Source of the DNA: an uncultured Eubacteriales bacterium
GTDB taxonomy: Bacteria > Bacillota > Clostridia > Oscillospirales > QAMX01
Direction of reading: 5' to 3'
Length of the DNA stretch: 23,612 nt
Assembly (NCBI GenBank): GCA_900551265.1
Contig: URVL01000018.1
Coordinates: 1-23,612 of the forward strand
In this document: piece after piece, positions 1 through 6,714 of the stretch
Layout of the letters: every line of letters starts with the position of its first letter
How positions within the stretch are numbered: position 1 is the stretch's first letter
Made by a program: the position numbers and the translations under genes
Notes under the pieces: model-generated
Told to the model about the DNA's origin: nothing
The model's database searches: none
Seen by the model: the letters and a program-made list of their open reading frames with translations, nothing else

Positions 1-148
1 AGCAACGCATGGTCGGCTCTTTCCCGGGAACGATGATCTTCGGAATATCCAGCACGTGCTCAAGCAGCGTGTCGTTCCAGGCCTGGCGCGCGACTTCGCG
101 CAGCACTTTGTATTTTAAGTATTGTACTTTTGTATCAAACTTCCGCAT
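1..148 (-). CDS. [FeFe] hydrogenase, group B type, N-terminal fragment (runs off left edge)
   Basis: Only the first 49 codons are present, beginning MRKFDTKVQYLKYKVLREVA and continuing through DIPKIIVPGKEPTMRC. This N-terminus is the one I know from clostridial group B [FeFe] hydrogenases, which reversibly reduce protons with electrons from ferredoxin in the cytoplasm; the ferredoxin-like clusters and H-cluster motifs would lie beyond the window. There are two adjacent ATG codons (151 and 148). I chose 148 because the SD AGGAG at 156-160 then sits 7 nt away instead of 4. That SD abuts the stop codon of the phosphatase gene upstream, so the gene is the fourth of a tightly packed operon. The family call rests on the remembered N-terminal signature plus the hydrogenase context; no catalytic residue is visible. 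Confidence 0.8.
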   Translation of the reverse strand, partial: MRKFDTKVQYLKYKVLREVARQAWNDTLLEHVLDIPKIIVPGKEPTMRC

Positions 149-159
149 CATGCCGCTCC

Positions 160-1332
160 TTAAAAATAACTGACCTTAATTCGTTTGCCCATCTGCTTTA
201 AACAGGTGGAAAGCTCGTCGACAAGCCGCATTTTAATATTAAAATTAATCGGCAGGTTTGGATTCTGGTGCGCGGGGTTTACCGCGCGGCCGACATAGAA
301 GTTGATGTCCGTGGCCTCTTCAAAAAGCAGGCGCGCGATCTGCGAAGCGCCGTCTTTTTTATAACTCCATTGCGTGTAGGACTCATTGTCGGCCAGATAG
401 TCCTGTGCGTATTTGAGCACTTTATTGATGGTGATCACACCCTCTGTGACCAGGTCAACGCCCTCAATGCGCGCGATCGGCGGGATTTCAGGATCCGGAT
501 AGTCAACCGTAGGCATAAGCGGCTTGTGCAGAAATTCCGCCGCAATAGACGACGTCGTACCGCCGCAGACGATGTGCTTGCCCTCTTTGGAGAAGAAAAG
601 CGACATCATCTTGGAACAGTCGTCAGGGTTTGACGGCGGTCCAATCAACAGGTTCATGGGCTCACGGCGGCGGATACGTACGACACATGCCGTCGTATCG
701 TCTCCGGGATGGCCGTCATACAGCTTGTTGCACTCGTCGAGCAGGATGGTATCCAGCGTTTTGGCGGTAAAACCGACGTTTGCAAACGGCTCCATAAAAT
801 TGATAATATCCTTGCGCTCCCAGCCGAAGTTCAGCTTCATGCCGACGCCGGCGTGGATGCAGCCGTCGCTCATCGCGATAAAGATATCGTTTTCGCGCAG
901 GGTGATGCGCGAGGAGTAGATCTCCTTGCCGTCAATATTCATAACGGTACGGGGATATTCGTAATTCTGACCGTCGCGCAAAAGAATTACATGAGGATTG
1001 TCATACTGGATGATCTCCGCTTCACGGTTCTGCACGAAACGCAGAATGGTGAAGGTTGAATACGCTACGCCACGCACGGAACAGACGGGAAGCGTTGCCG
1101 CAATGGTGGAGACACAATCTTCAATTTTCATGCCCGCGGCCATCATGGTGGAGATGATTTTAGAGGTGAGTGTGGAGAGAATGCTTGCCTTGACGCCGCT
1201 GCCAAGACCGTCGGCCAGGACGACGACGATGGAATCATCATCCTGTTCCACAATATCGATGTGGTCACCGCAAAGCTGCTCGCCGTCGTGGTTCAGGCTG
1301 CGGTAACCGATGTCTGTGCAAAGATCATTCAT
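160..1332 (-). CDS. SpoIIE-family (PP2C-like) serine phosphatase linked to the sensory hydrogenase
   Basis: A 390-residue cytoplasmic protein whose first ~222 residues form a SpoIIE/PP2C-type phosphatase domain. The metal-binding acidic motifs are all visible: GD at 22-23, ADGLGSG at 40-46 (D41), SDG at 155-157 and GHPGDDTTACVV at 207-218. Members of this family remove phosphate from Ser/Thr, often on anti-sigma-factor antagonists. Residues ~225-390 form a second region with a glycine-rich stretch (VCGGTTSSIAA, 255-265) that I cannot assign. No membrane segment is visible. Its ATG lies inside the end of the sensory hydrogenase gene (8-nt overlap), which implies translational coupling and a matched dose of the two proteins. 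In the known classification of [FeFe] hydrogenases, group C enzymes linked to phosphatases are proposed H2 sensors; the target of this phosphatase is unknown, and no kinase or anti-sigma partner lies in the window. Confidence 0.87.
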   Translation of the reverse strand: MNDLCTDIGYRSLNHDGEQLCGDHIDIVEQDDDSIVVVLADGLGSGVKASILSTLTSKIISTMMAAGMKIEDCVSTIAATLPVCSVRGVAYSTFTILRFVQNREAEIIQYDNPHVILLRDGQNYEYPRTVMNIDGKEIYSSRITLRENDIFIAMSDGCIHAGVGMKLNFGWERKDIINFMEPFANVGFTAKTLDTILLDECNKLYDGHPGDDTTACVVRIRRREPMNLLIGPPSNPDDCSKMMSLFFSKEGKHIVCGGTTSSIAAEFLHKPLMPTVDYPDPEIPPIARIEGVDLVTEGVITINKVLKYAQDYLADNESYTQWSYKKDGASQIARLLFEEATDINFYVGRAVNPAHQNPNLPINFNIKMRLVDELSTCLKQMGKRIKVSYF

Positions 1333-3001
1333 CCGCTATCGACTCCTTCAGCTTAGAAAGTGCAATCTTGGTTTCCGCAGCAGTCTCGCCGAGCAGGGAA
1401 GCAATCTCCTGCACGATACGCATCTGCTTATCGACAACGCGGTCGGCCGTTTCAATCGTCTGGCGGCTGATCGCTTCCTTGCGTTCACGTGCGTCCTCTT
1501 CGCTGGTCACATCACGCATGATGCAGATCAGGATCCGGTACTCACGGTCGTAAATGATGCTTTGATCCACATAGGTCTTATATTCCGCCAGATAGGTACG
1601 GCGGTCGCGAATGCTGCGGCCGGTATTTTTGACGGTTAAGAAGTCCTTCGGATCCAGAATGCGAATAACGCCCTCGCCCAGGACATCCGACGCACTGCGA
1701 ATCCGCATAATGTCCAGCGCGGCGCGGTTGATCTGCTGGACTTCCAAATCCTCGTTGAGCACAATAATCGCGTTGGGCGTGTTGTTAATGATATTGTCGG
1801 AGAAGCTCTCCGCCTTTTCTTTCAGGAACGGCAGGCACATCGACAGATCGGCCTTACCCTGGTAAACGGCGATTGCCTTCTCCCGACAGGTGTTGTAGCC
1901 GCAGGTGCCGCAATTGAGTTCCTGTTCGGGACGGGTTTTGCCCATTTTTTTCAAAATGGCGGCAATTTCAATTTCGCTGGGCATGTCATGATGCTGGCCA
2001 ATGTACGCGAGGTTTTTGCGCATACCGTCACCCGGGAGGATTTCTTCACGGAAATCGTCCGGACCGGCGTAGGTCACGACCGATTTATAGTCGCGCACCG
2101 GGGAACGGTGATATTTTTCCATGACCGGCCCGCCAACACAGCTGCCGACACAGGCGGACATTTCAATAAAGCAGTGGTGCAACTCTCCGTTTTCGATATC
2201 GCGCAGCGCGGCAATACAGTTTTCCACGCCGTCGATCGCCATGTAGGTGTAGTCCGGCTGATCACATTCCATGGTTTTCAGAATGCCGCCCGTAGTCGGG
2301 AAGAGGCGCGCACGGCTCTCGGCGGTCTTATCGCAGTCCGCTTCCAGTACGATGCCGGCCTCCGCCAACCAGCCGGTCAGTTCCTCAAAGGTTAAAACGG
2401 CGTCCGTGATACCCGGATAGGACGCGGCCTCATCCTTCTTGGCCACGCACGGCCCGATAAACACAGTTTTGGCGCCCGGCATCCGGCGCTTGATGTCCGT
2501 ACAGTGGGCCTGCATCGGCGAAAGGACATCTGCTAAGTATTTGAGCTCATCCGGAAAATATTTCTGGATCAGCAGGTTTACGCTGTGGCAGCAGGAGGAA
2601 ATCAGGATATCCCGATGATCTTCGGCGAGCAGGCGCTCGTACTCCTTCTTGACCATGGTTGCGCCGCGTGCGGTCTCTTCCGCCGCAGCAAAGCCCAGCT
2701 TCTTAAGCGCCGACTCCAGGCCCGCGATACCGACGCCCGCATAGTTTGCAATGAAAGACGGCGCGATGCTTGCTACAACCGGCGCGCCGCCTGCCAGCAT
2801 TGCTTTCACACGGTCTACGTCGCTGACAATTTCCTTCGCGTTTTGCGGGCACACAACAAAACACTGCCCGCAGAGGATACATTCATCGCTTGCAATATTG
2901 GCCTGCCCATCGGAAAACCGGATCGACTTGACAGGACAGTTGCGGATGCATTTATAACAGTTTTTGCAGTTTGACTTTTTCAGTCTCAAAAATTCAGCCA
3001 T
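1325..3001 (-). CDS. Sensory [FeFe]-hydrogenase homologue with PAS domain (HydS-like, group C)
   Basis: Residue numbers count from a TTG one codon upstream (3004). I prefer the ATG at 3001, which lies 9 nt from a GAGG. Domains in order: two [4Fe-4S] ferredoxin motifs (C13/16/19/23 and C42/45/48/52); a hydrogenase large-subunit core with the H-cluster signatures SSCC (C138, C139), GPCVAKKDEA (C186) and SACVGSCVGG (C285, C289); a further Fe-S domain with CGTCGYNTC (C365, C368, C373) and C390; a PAS domain at ~400-500; and a short helical tail to 559. The four H-cluster cysteine ligands are kept, but surrounding positions differ from catalytic enzymes (His after SSCC instead of Pro; Ser283 where catalytic enzymes usually have Met). 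This pattern, PAS included, fits the group C sensory class. There is no output domain; the overlapping phosphatase gene probably supplies it. The operon resembles, as I recall it, the hfs cluster of Thermoanaerobacterium saccharolyticum. Confidence 0.9.
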   Translation of the reverse strand: MAEFLRLKKSNCKNCYKCIRNCPVKSIRFSDGQANIASDECILCGQCFVVCPQNAKEIVSDVDRVKAMLAGGAPVVASIAPSFIANYAGVGIAGLESALKKLGFAAAEETARGATMVKKEYERLLAEDHRDILISSCCHSVNLLIQKYFPDELKYLADVLSPMQAHCTDIKRRMPGAKTVFIGPCVAKKDEAASYPGITDAVLTFEELTGWLAEAGIVLEADCDKTAESRARLFPTTGGILKTMECDQPDYTYMAIDGVENCIAALRDIENGELHHCFIEMSACVGSCVGGPVMEKYHRSPVRDYKSVVTYAGPDDFREEILPGDGMRKNLAYIGQHHDMPSEIEIAAILKKMGKTRPEQELNCGTCGYNTCREKAIAVYQGKADLSMCLPFLKEKAESFSDNIINNTPNAIIVLNEDLEVQQINRAALDIMRIRSASDVLGEGVIRILDPKDFLTVKNTGRSIRDRRTYLAEYKTYVDQSIIYDREYRILICIMRDVTSEEDARERKEAISRQTIETADRVVDKQMRIVQEIASLLGETAAETKIALSKLKESIADE

Positions 3002-3057
3002 CAACTACCGCCTCGCTTTGTAAGATTTCTTGGATTGGGGATACGGTATGTGTGAAC

Positions 3058-3297
3058 CTATGCCTTGGGCAGGATCTCGGTATTGAAAAATTCTTCCGCC
3101 GTCTCGGGAGAAAGGGAAAAGTCGCGTCCGTCAAGCATGGCGCAAACGCCCTGCTGACATTTGCCCAGGCAGAAAGTACCGCCAAGCTCCACCTTGTCGC
3201 CAAGGCCATGCTCCGCGATCAGACGCTGCAGGGTTTCGACGACCTGACGCGAACCCTTTAGATGGCAGGAACTGCCGATACAGACAGTCAGTTTCAT
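3058..3297 (-). CDS. NuoE-like thioredoxin-fold [2Fe-2S] ferredoxin
   Basis: A 79-residue protein with the spaced cysteine pairs of the NuoE/HydC-type [2Fe-2S] thioredoxin-like fold: CIGSSC (C6, C11) and FCLGKC (C43, C47), plus a non-motif C52. Such proteins shuttle electrons for hydrogenases and NADH dehydrogenase modules. Standing alone, without the N-terminal helical part of a full NuoE, it is probably a small electron carrier or partner for the two hydrogenase-type proteins downstream. The start is well supported: AGGAGG lies 8 nt before the ATG. It is the first gene of the operon; 56 nt separate it from the sensory hydrogenase. Confidence 0.88.
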   Translation of the reverse strand: MKLTVCIGSSCHLKGSRQVVETLQRLIAEHGLGDKVELGGTFCLGKCQQGVCAMLDGRDFSLSPETAEEFFNTEILPKA

Positions 3298-3363
3298 AAG
3301 ACGTTCCTCCTAGAACTTTTTACCGGATTTTCCGACGGGACTCCCGCCGTTTTTTACACTCCT

Positions 3364-3392
3364 ATCATATCATAAAAGCAGCCGCTTTGCAA
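3364..3392 (-). promoter_or_regulatory. Candidate sigma-A promoter of the hydrogenase operon
   Basis: Read on the minus strand, TTGCAA (3392-3387) and TATGAT (3369-3364) are separated by 17 nt, matching 4/6 and 5/6 of the vegetative consensus. Transcription would start near 3357, giving a leader of about 60 nt before the first gene. A nearby TTTACA (3400-3395) is too far from either possible -10 to be preferred. Confidence 0.5.
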
Positions 3393-3397
3393 AATGT

Positions 3398-3436
3398 AAA
3401 AACGGTATATCGATATGTTAATATCGATATACCGTT
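3398..3436 (-). terminator. Terminator of the deoC-deoB-cdd operon; perfect 16-bp AT-rich palindrome
   Basis: The arms 3401-3416 (AACGGTATATCGATAT) and 3421-3436 are exact reverse complements around a 4-nt loop. On the minus strand the hairpin ends in five Ts, 65 nt beyond the cdd stop, so an intrinsic terminator is the simplest reading. The stem is unusually AT-rich for a terminator and sits next to the hydrogenase promoter, so an additional role as a protein-binding site cannot be excluded. Confidence 0.6.
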
Positions 3437-3500
3437 AGCGATAATTGGTTCATTCGCCAGAAGTTCGTCGGTCCGACAGGTTCGCCCATACGGTCAGAAC

Positions 3501-3911
3501 TCAAAGCATTTCCCCGGAAAAAGCGAGCGGGAGCAGTTCCGCCAGCGTATACGCACGGACGTCCAGCGGCGAAGTACCCAATAGGACGCGAAACGCATCC
3601 GCCCGGCAGAATTCCGCCATCACCTGGCGGCATACCCCGCATGGCGCGCAGGCGGCGTCCGGCGCCTTATCCTCAGGTGCGCCTGCCACGGCAAGCGCCG
3701 TAAAGTCGCGGCGTCCGTCAGAGACGGCTTTAAAAAAGGCGACGCGTTCAGCGCAGACCGTCGGCGAGAAGGCTGCGTTTTCAATGTTGCAACCGGTATA
3801 CACCGTACCGTCGGCGCACAACAGCGCTGCTCCGACTTTATAATGGGAGTAGGGCGTATATGCCTGCGCACGCGCAGCGAGAGCGTAAGAAAATAAGGTT
3901 TTGTCGTCCAT
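3501..3911 (-). CDS. cdd: Cytidine deaminase
   Basis: Deaminates cytidine and deoxycytidine to uridine and deoxyuridine in pyrimidine salvage. From the start chosen here the protein has 136 residues, the normal size of the small homotetrameric form. The zinc site is complete: C53-A-E55 (in SPTVCAERVAF, E55 being the proton shuttle) and PCGVC with C91 and C94. The substrate-binding GCNIENAAF precedes it. The frame extends upstream to an ATG at 3938, but that codon has no SD, whereas the ATG at 3911 (MDDKTLFS) has GGAG 11 nt away and gives the usual N-terminus. It follows deoB with about 30 nt between and closes the deo-cdd operon; the 3398-3436 terminator lies behind it. Confidence 0.95.
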   Translation of the reverse strand: MDDKTLFSYALAARAQAYTPYSHYKVGAALLCADGTVYTGCNIENAAFSPTVCAERVAFFKAVSDGRRDFTALAVAGAPEDKAPDAACAPCGVCRQVMAEFCRADAFRVLLGTSPLDVRAYTLAELLPLAFSGEML

Positions 3912-3941
3912 ATCGCTTATTTCTCCAAAAAACAGCATAGT

Positions 3942-5111
3942 TTAACGACGTAATTCTGCAGCAAAGCTCTTGCCGGCAATATTGCCCGGCACACCGAAAA
4001 CGTCCAATACGGTGGCGCCCAAATCAGAAAAGGCACGCGTGCCAAGATTTATCCCTGCGCGTACAGAGCTGCCTGCCGCAAGCAAAGGTACATATTCACG
4101 CGTGTGATCGGTACCGGTGAAACCGGGGTCGCAGCCATGGTCGGCAGAGATCAACAGCAGATCGTCTTCCCGAAGCCGCAGGAGAAGCTCCCCCAGGGCG
4201 AGGTCAAAGGCCGTCAGCGCCGCTGCGTAACCGTCTACATCACGGCGGTGGCCGTAGCGGCTGTCAAAATCAACCAGGTTGACAAAGCAAAGCCCACGAA
4301 ACGCTTTGTCCGCCAGCGCCAGCGTTTTCGCCATGCCGTCGGCGTTTGACGCAATGGGGTGGGTCTCGGTGATGCCGTCGCCTGCAAAAATGTCGTGAAT
4401 TTTACCGACGCCGATGACGTCAAGACCTGCCGACGCCAGTGCGCGCGGCATGGTGGGGCCGGGCGGGGTGAGTGAAAAATCGTGACGGTTTTTCGTACGT
4501 GTGAAATTTGGGTATTCGCCGGTATAGGGCCGCGCGATCACACGGCCGACGCCGTGCTCACCCTGGAGCAGTTCGCGTGCGATACGGCAGCAGCGATAGA
4601 GTTCGTCCAGGCCGATATGGGTCTCGTGCGCGGCAATTTGAAACACGCTGTCAGCAGAGGTGTAGACGATTAATTTTCCGGTTGCAATTTGCTCGCGCCC
4701 GTAATCCAGAATCACCTGCGTGCCGGAGTATGGGCGGTTGCACAGTACGCCGCGCCCGGTCCGGCGTTCAAACTCCCGGATCACGTCCGGCGGAAAGCCG
4801 TTCGGATAAGTCGGCAGGGGACGCGGCGAGACAAGTCCCGCGAGCTCCCAGTGCCCGACGGTCGTATCCTTTCCGCGCGATGCCTCGTGCAGGCGTGCAA
4901 ACGCGCCCACAGGCTGTAAATCCGGCGCAAGACAGGTCACGCCGTCAATATTGCCAAGGCCCAGCCGTCGCATATGGGGAATCGTAAGCGCCGGGGAAGC
5001 GGCGCAGGAGGCAAGCGTATTTGCGCCCACATCGCCGAAGTCGGCGGCATCCGGAGCAGCGCCTATGCCAAAGCTGTCTAAAATGATGAGAAAAATACGG
5101 TTAATTTCCAC
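3942..5111 (-). CDS. deoB: Phosphopentomutase
   Basis: Interconverts (deoxy)ribose 1-phosphate and 5-phosphate, linking nucleoside phosphorolysis to DeoC. It is an alkaline-phosphatase-superfamily enzyme of normal length (~390 residues). Visible landmarks are the N-terminal metal site [16 protein letters not shown], the phospho-threonine loop [11 protein letters not shown], the [21 protein letters not shown] metal-binding stretch near the C-terminus, and NRPYSGTQV. The reading frame opens with a GTG at 5123, but that is squeezed 2 nt behind an AGG; the GTG at 5111 ([15 protein letters not shown]) matches the family N-terminus better, so I use it. Either start overlaps the end of deoC, indicating translational coupling. 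The start codon is the only real uncertainty. Confidence 0.95.
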   Translation of the reverse strand: MEINRIFLIILDSFGIGAAPDAADFGDVGANTLASCAASPALTIPHMRRLGLGNIDGVTCLAPDLQPVGAFARLHEASRGKDTTVGHWELAGLVSPRPLPTYPNGFPPDVIREFERRTGRGVLCNRPYSGTQVILDYGREQIATGKLIVYTSADSVFQIAAHETHIGLDELYRCCRIARELLQGEHGVGRVIARPYTGEYPNFTRTKNRHDFSLTPPGPTMPRALASAGLDVIGVGKIHDIFAGDGITETHPIASNADGMAKTLALADKAFRGLCFVNLVDFDSRYGHRRDVDGYAAALTAFDLALGELLLRLREDDLLLISADHGCDPGFTGTDHTREYVPLLAAGSSVRAGINLGTRAFSDLGATVLDVFGVPGNIAGKSFAAELRR

Positions 5112-5769
5112 TTTGCAGGTCACGGCCTTTCAAAATCTTCACGATGCGGCTGGTGCCGAGCCGGTCTGCGCCGAGCGCGAGGAACTGCTCGGCATCCGCA
5201 AGCGACGAAATGCCGCCTGCCGCCTTGATGCGCAGTCCCGGCGGGACATGAGCAGCCATCAGCCGTACATCGTCAAACGTTGCGCCACCGCGCGAGAACC
5301 CGGTGGAGGTTTTGATATAGTCTGCGCCGCACGCGCCGACAATGTTGCAAAGTTGAATCTTTTCACTGTCCGAAAGCAGGCAGGTCTCGATGATTACTTT
5401 GAGAATTTTGCCTTCGCATGCGGTTCTGACTGCGCGGATATCCGCCGAAACGGCAGCCCAGTCTCCATCCTTTACCGCGCCGATGTGAACGACCATGTCG
5501 ATTTCATCCGCGCCATTTGCCACGGCGTCACGTGCCTCAAACGCTTTTGCCGCGCTGGTTGTATAACCGTTTGGAAACCCTACGACGGTGCAAACCGCCA
5601 TCCGCCCGGCACAGTAATCGTGCGCAAAACGTACGTAGGCCGCAGGAATGCAGACGCTTGCCGTTTGATAGTGTATGGCGTCGTCGCAAAGGGTGCGGAT
5701 CTCCGCGCATGTGGCGTCAGGCGCGAGCAGCGTATGATCTACGTGGGAAAGTATTTCTCGGAGCTCCAT
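5101..5769 (-). CDS. deoC: Deoxyribose-phosphate aldolase
   Basis: A class I aldolase that cleaves 2-deoxyribose 5-phosphate to acetaldehyde and glyceraldehyde 3-phosphate, the last step of deoxynucleoside breakdown. At 222 residues it has the usual length for the short bacterial form. The Schiff-base lysine is K153 in YIKTSTGFS; the activating lysine is K182 in [11 protein letters not shown]91 lies in [15 protein letters not shown]. The ATG at 5769 has GAGG 7 nt upstream. It is the first gene of the deoC-deoB-cdd operon and overlaps deoB. No deoR-type repressor or nucleoside phosphorylase gene is in the window. Confidence 0.96.
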   Translation of the reverse strand: MELREILSHVDHTLLAPDATCAEIRTLCDDAIHYQTASVCIPAAYVRFAHDYCAGRMAVCTVVGFPNGYTTSAAKAFEARDAVANGADEIDMVVHIGAVKDGDWAAVSADIRAVRTACEGKILKVIIETCLLSDSEKIQLCNIVGACGADYIKTSTGFSRGGATFDDVRLMAAHVPPGLRIKAAGGISSLADAEQFLALGADRLGTSRIVKILKGRDLQSGN

Positions 5770-5800
5770 AACAATACCTCGTCTATTGATTCATACTGTC

Positions 5801-5830
5801 AGTATACCACAAAAACGCGTCCGGCATCAA
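5801..5830 (-). promoter_or_regulatory. Candidate promoter of deoC-deoB-cdd
   Basis: On the minus strand TTGATG (5830-5825) and TATACT (5806-5801) lie 18 nt apart, 4/6 and 5/6 of consensus, with a start near 5794. The -35 falls in the loop of the preceding gene's terminator, so promoter and terminator are interleaved. Confidence 0.5.
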
Positions 5831-5843
5831 TGGCCGGGCGCGT
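5811..5843 (-). terminator. Terminator of the DUF2975/regulator operon
   Basis: A hairpin with arms 5815-5825 and 5833-5843 (11 positions, one mismatch on the minus strand), a 7-nt loop, and a run of five Ts at 5815-5811 on the minus strand. It overlaps the last codons of the XRE regulator gene. A short T run after the stem on the other strand makes weak bidirectional function possible. Confidence 0.7.
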
Positions 5844-6051
5844 TTTCGTCGGGCGTATATTCCAAAATGTCGCCTGGCTGGCAGTCCAGAATGCGGCAGA
5901 TACGGTCAAGCGTGTCAAAACGTACGGCGCGCGCCCGGCCGTTTTTCAAGATGGAGATGTTCGCCATCGTGATGCCGATTTGATTGGATAATTCCGTGAC
6001 GCTCATTTTGCGGCGGGCGAGCATGACATCCAGATTTACACGGATAGACAT
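5827..6051 (-). CDS. Small Cro/CI (XRE)-type helix-turn-helix regulator, YozG-like
   Basis: A 74-residue protein that is essentially one HTH_3 domain: SVTELSNQIGITMANISILK supplies the two HTH helices, followed by RFDTLDRICRILDCQPGDIL. These minimal regulators have no ligand domain and are typically encoded right after a DUF2975 membrane protein, as here: 12 nt separate the genes and AAGGAGG lies 6 nt before the ATG. The pair probably acts together, with the membrane protein modulating the regulator, but the signal and target genes are unknown. Autoregulation of the promoter at 6578-6606 is an inference from the arrangement. Confidence 0.9.
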   Translation of the reverse strand: MSIRVNLDVMLARRKMSVTELSNQIGITMANISILKNGRARAVRFDTLDRICRILDCQPGDILEYTPDENAPGH

Positions 6052-6063
6052 AGGCAGCCTCCT

Positions 6064-6543
6064 TTACACAGTCAGATCGTGCTCTTCACGCAGGGCGCAT
6101 GCTTTTTCCACAAGGTGAGAGAGAATTGCCGCGGCTGCAGAGACGGTGACGCCGAACAGAGAAATGGCAATGCAAAGAAGCATGATAGCCGGGTGCAGGG
6201 CGCCGGCGGAGAAAAGTAGCAAAAATTCTGCCGCACAGAGGACTACGCCGCACATGGCGCAAACGGAAATGAGAATCAGGCGTTTGACGTTGACCCGGGA
6301 GAAGGAGTTGTCATGTCCGATTTCCGTACAGATCAGAAAGAATGCAATCAATGCAATGGCGCATGGAATAGAGGAGAGGTAAATGATCACCTTGCTGGGA
6401 AGCGCAAGCCAGGCGTATGCAGGCAGCTCTTCCAGGCAGACGTCCACACCGGTGGGCAGGATGTGATAAAGTAGCGTTGCCGCTACAACCGCGATGATGA
6501 TCGTGCAGATTTTCAGGCAGAGAGCAAGTCGTGACTGTTTCAT
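6064..6543 (-). CDS. DUF2975-family membrane protein
   Basis: From the ATG at 6543 (MKQSRLALCLK) the protein has 159 residues and four hydrophobic segments, at roughly residues 8-30, 48-75, 88-112 and 118-145, with a basic N-terminus and a charged C-terminus (EKACALREEHDLTV). This is the layout of DUF2975 proteins, of unknown biochemical role, which are usually paired with a YozG-type regulator as here. The frame extends upstream to 6627, but it would then run through the promoter; GAGG lies 8 nt before 6543, which decides the start. It is the first gene of the two-gene unit. Confidence 0.82.
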   Translation of the reverse strand: MKQSRLALCLKICTIIIAVVAATLLYHILPTGVDVCLEELPAYAWLALPSKVIIYLSSIPCAIALIAFFLICTEIGHDNSFSRVNVKRLILISVCAMCGVVLCAAEFLLLFSAGALHPAIMLLCIAISLFGVTVSAAAAILSHLVEKACALREEHDLTV

Positions 6544-6577
6544 ATTCAAGACCTCTTTTTTTGTTGATGGTAGTGTC

Positions 6578-6606
6578 ATCATACCATGTGAAATATTGTT
6601 TGTCAA
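6578..6606 (-). promoter_or_regulatory. Strong sigma-A promoter of the DUF2975/regulator operon
   Basis: On the minus strand a perfect -35 TTGACA (6606-6601) and a -10 TATGAT (6583-6578, 5/6) are separated by exactly 17 nt. The start would be near 6571, 28 nt before the ATG. Confidence 0.8.
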
Positions 6607-6642
6607 GAAAATTTTATCGAAAAACAATAAGTAATCAATCGT

Positions 6643-6682
6643 AAAACCTCCCCTGAAAACGGTTGCTGCCTTTTCAGGGGAG
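6643..6682 (-). terminator. Terminator downstream of the MFS transporter gene
   Basis: A perfect 12-bp stem, 6648-6659 (CTCCCCTGAAAA) with 6671-6682, and an 11-nt loop. Read on the minus strand it is followed by G and then TTTT. It lies 32 nt past the MFS stop codon and upstream of the DUF2975 promoter. Confidence 0.75.
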
Positions 6683-6714
6683 CTGGGGTGACAGAATGTG
6701 CCAAACGCGTCCGC

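Noticed and set aside
4951..5991. 346-codon plus-strand open frame across deoB, deoC and the regulator gene
   Set aside because: It runs antisense through three recognisable genes and a terminator and has no domain signature.
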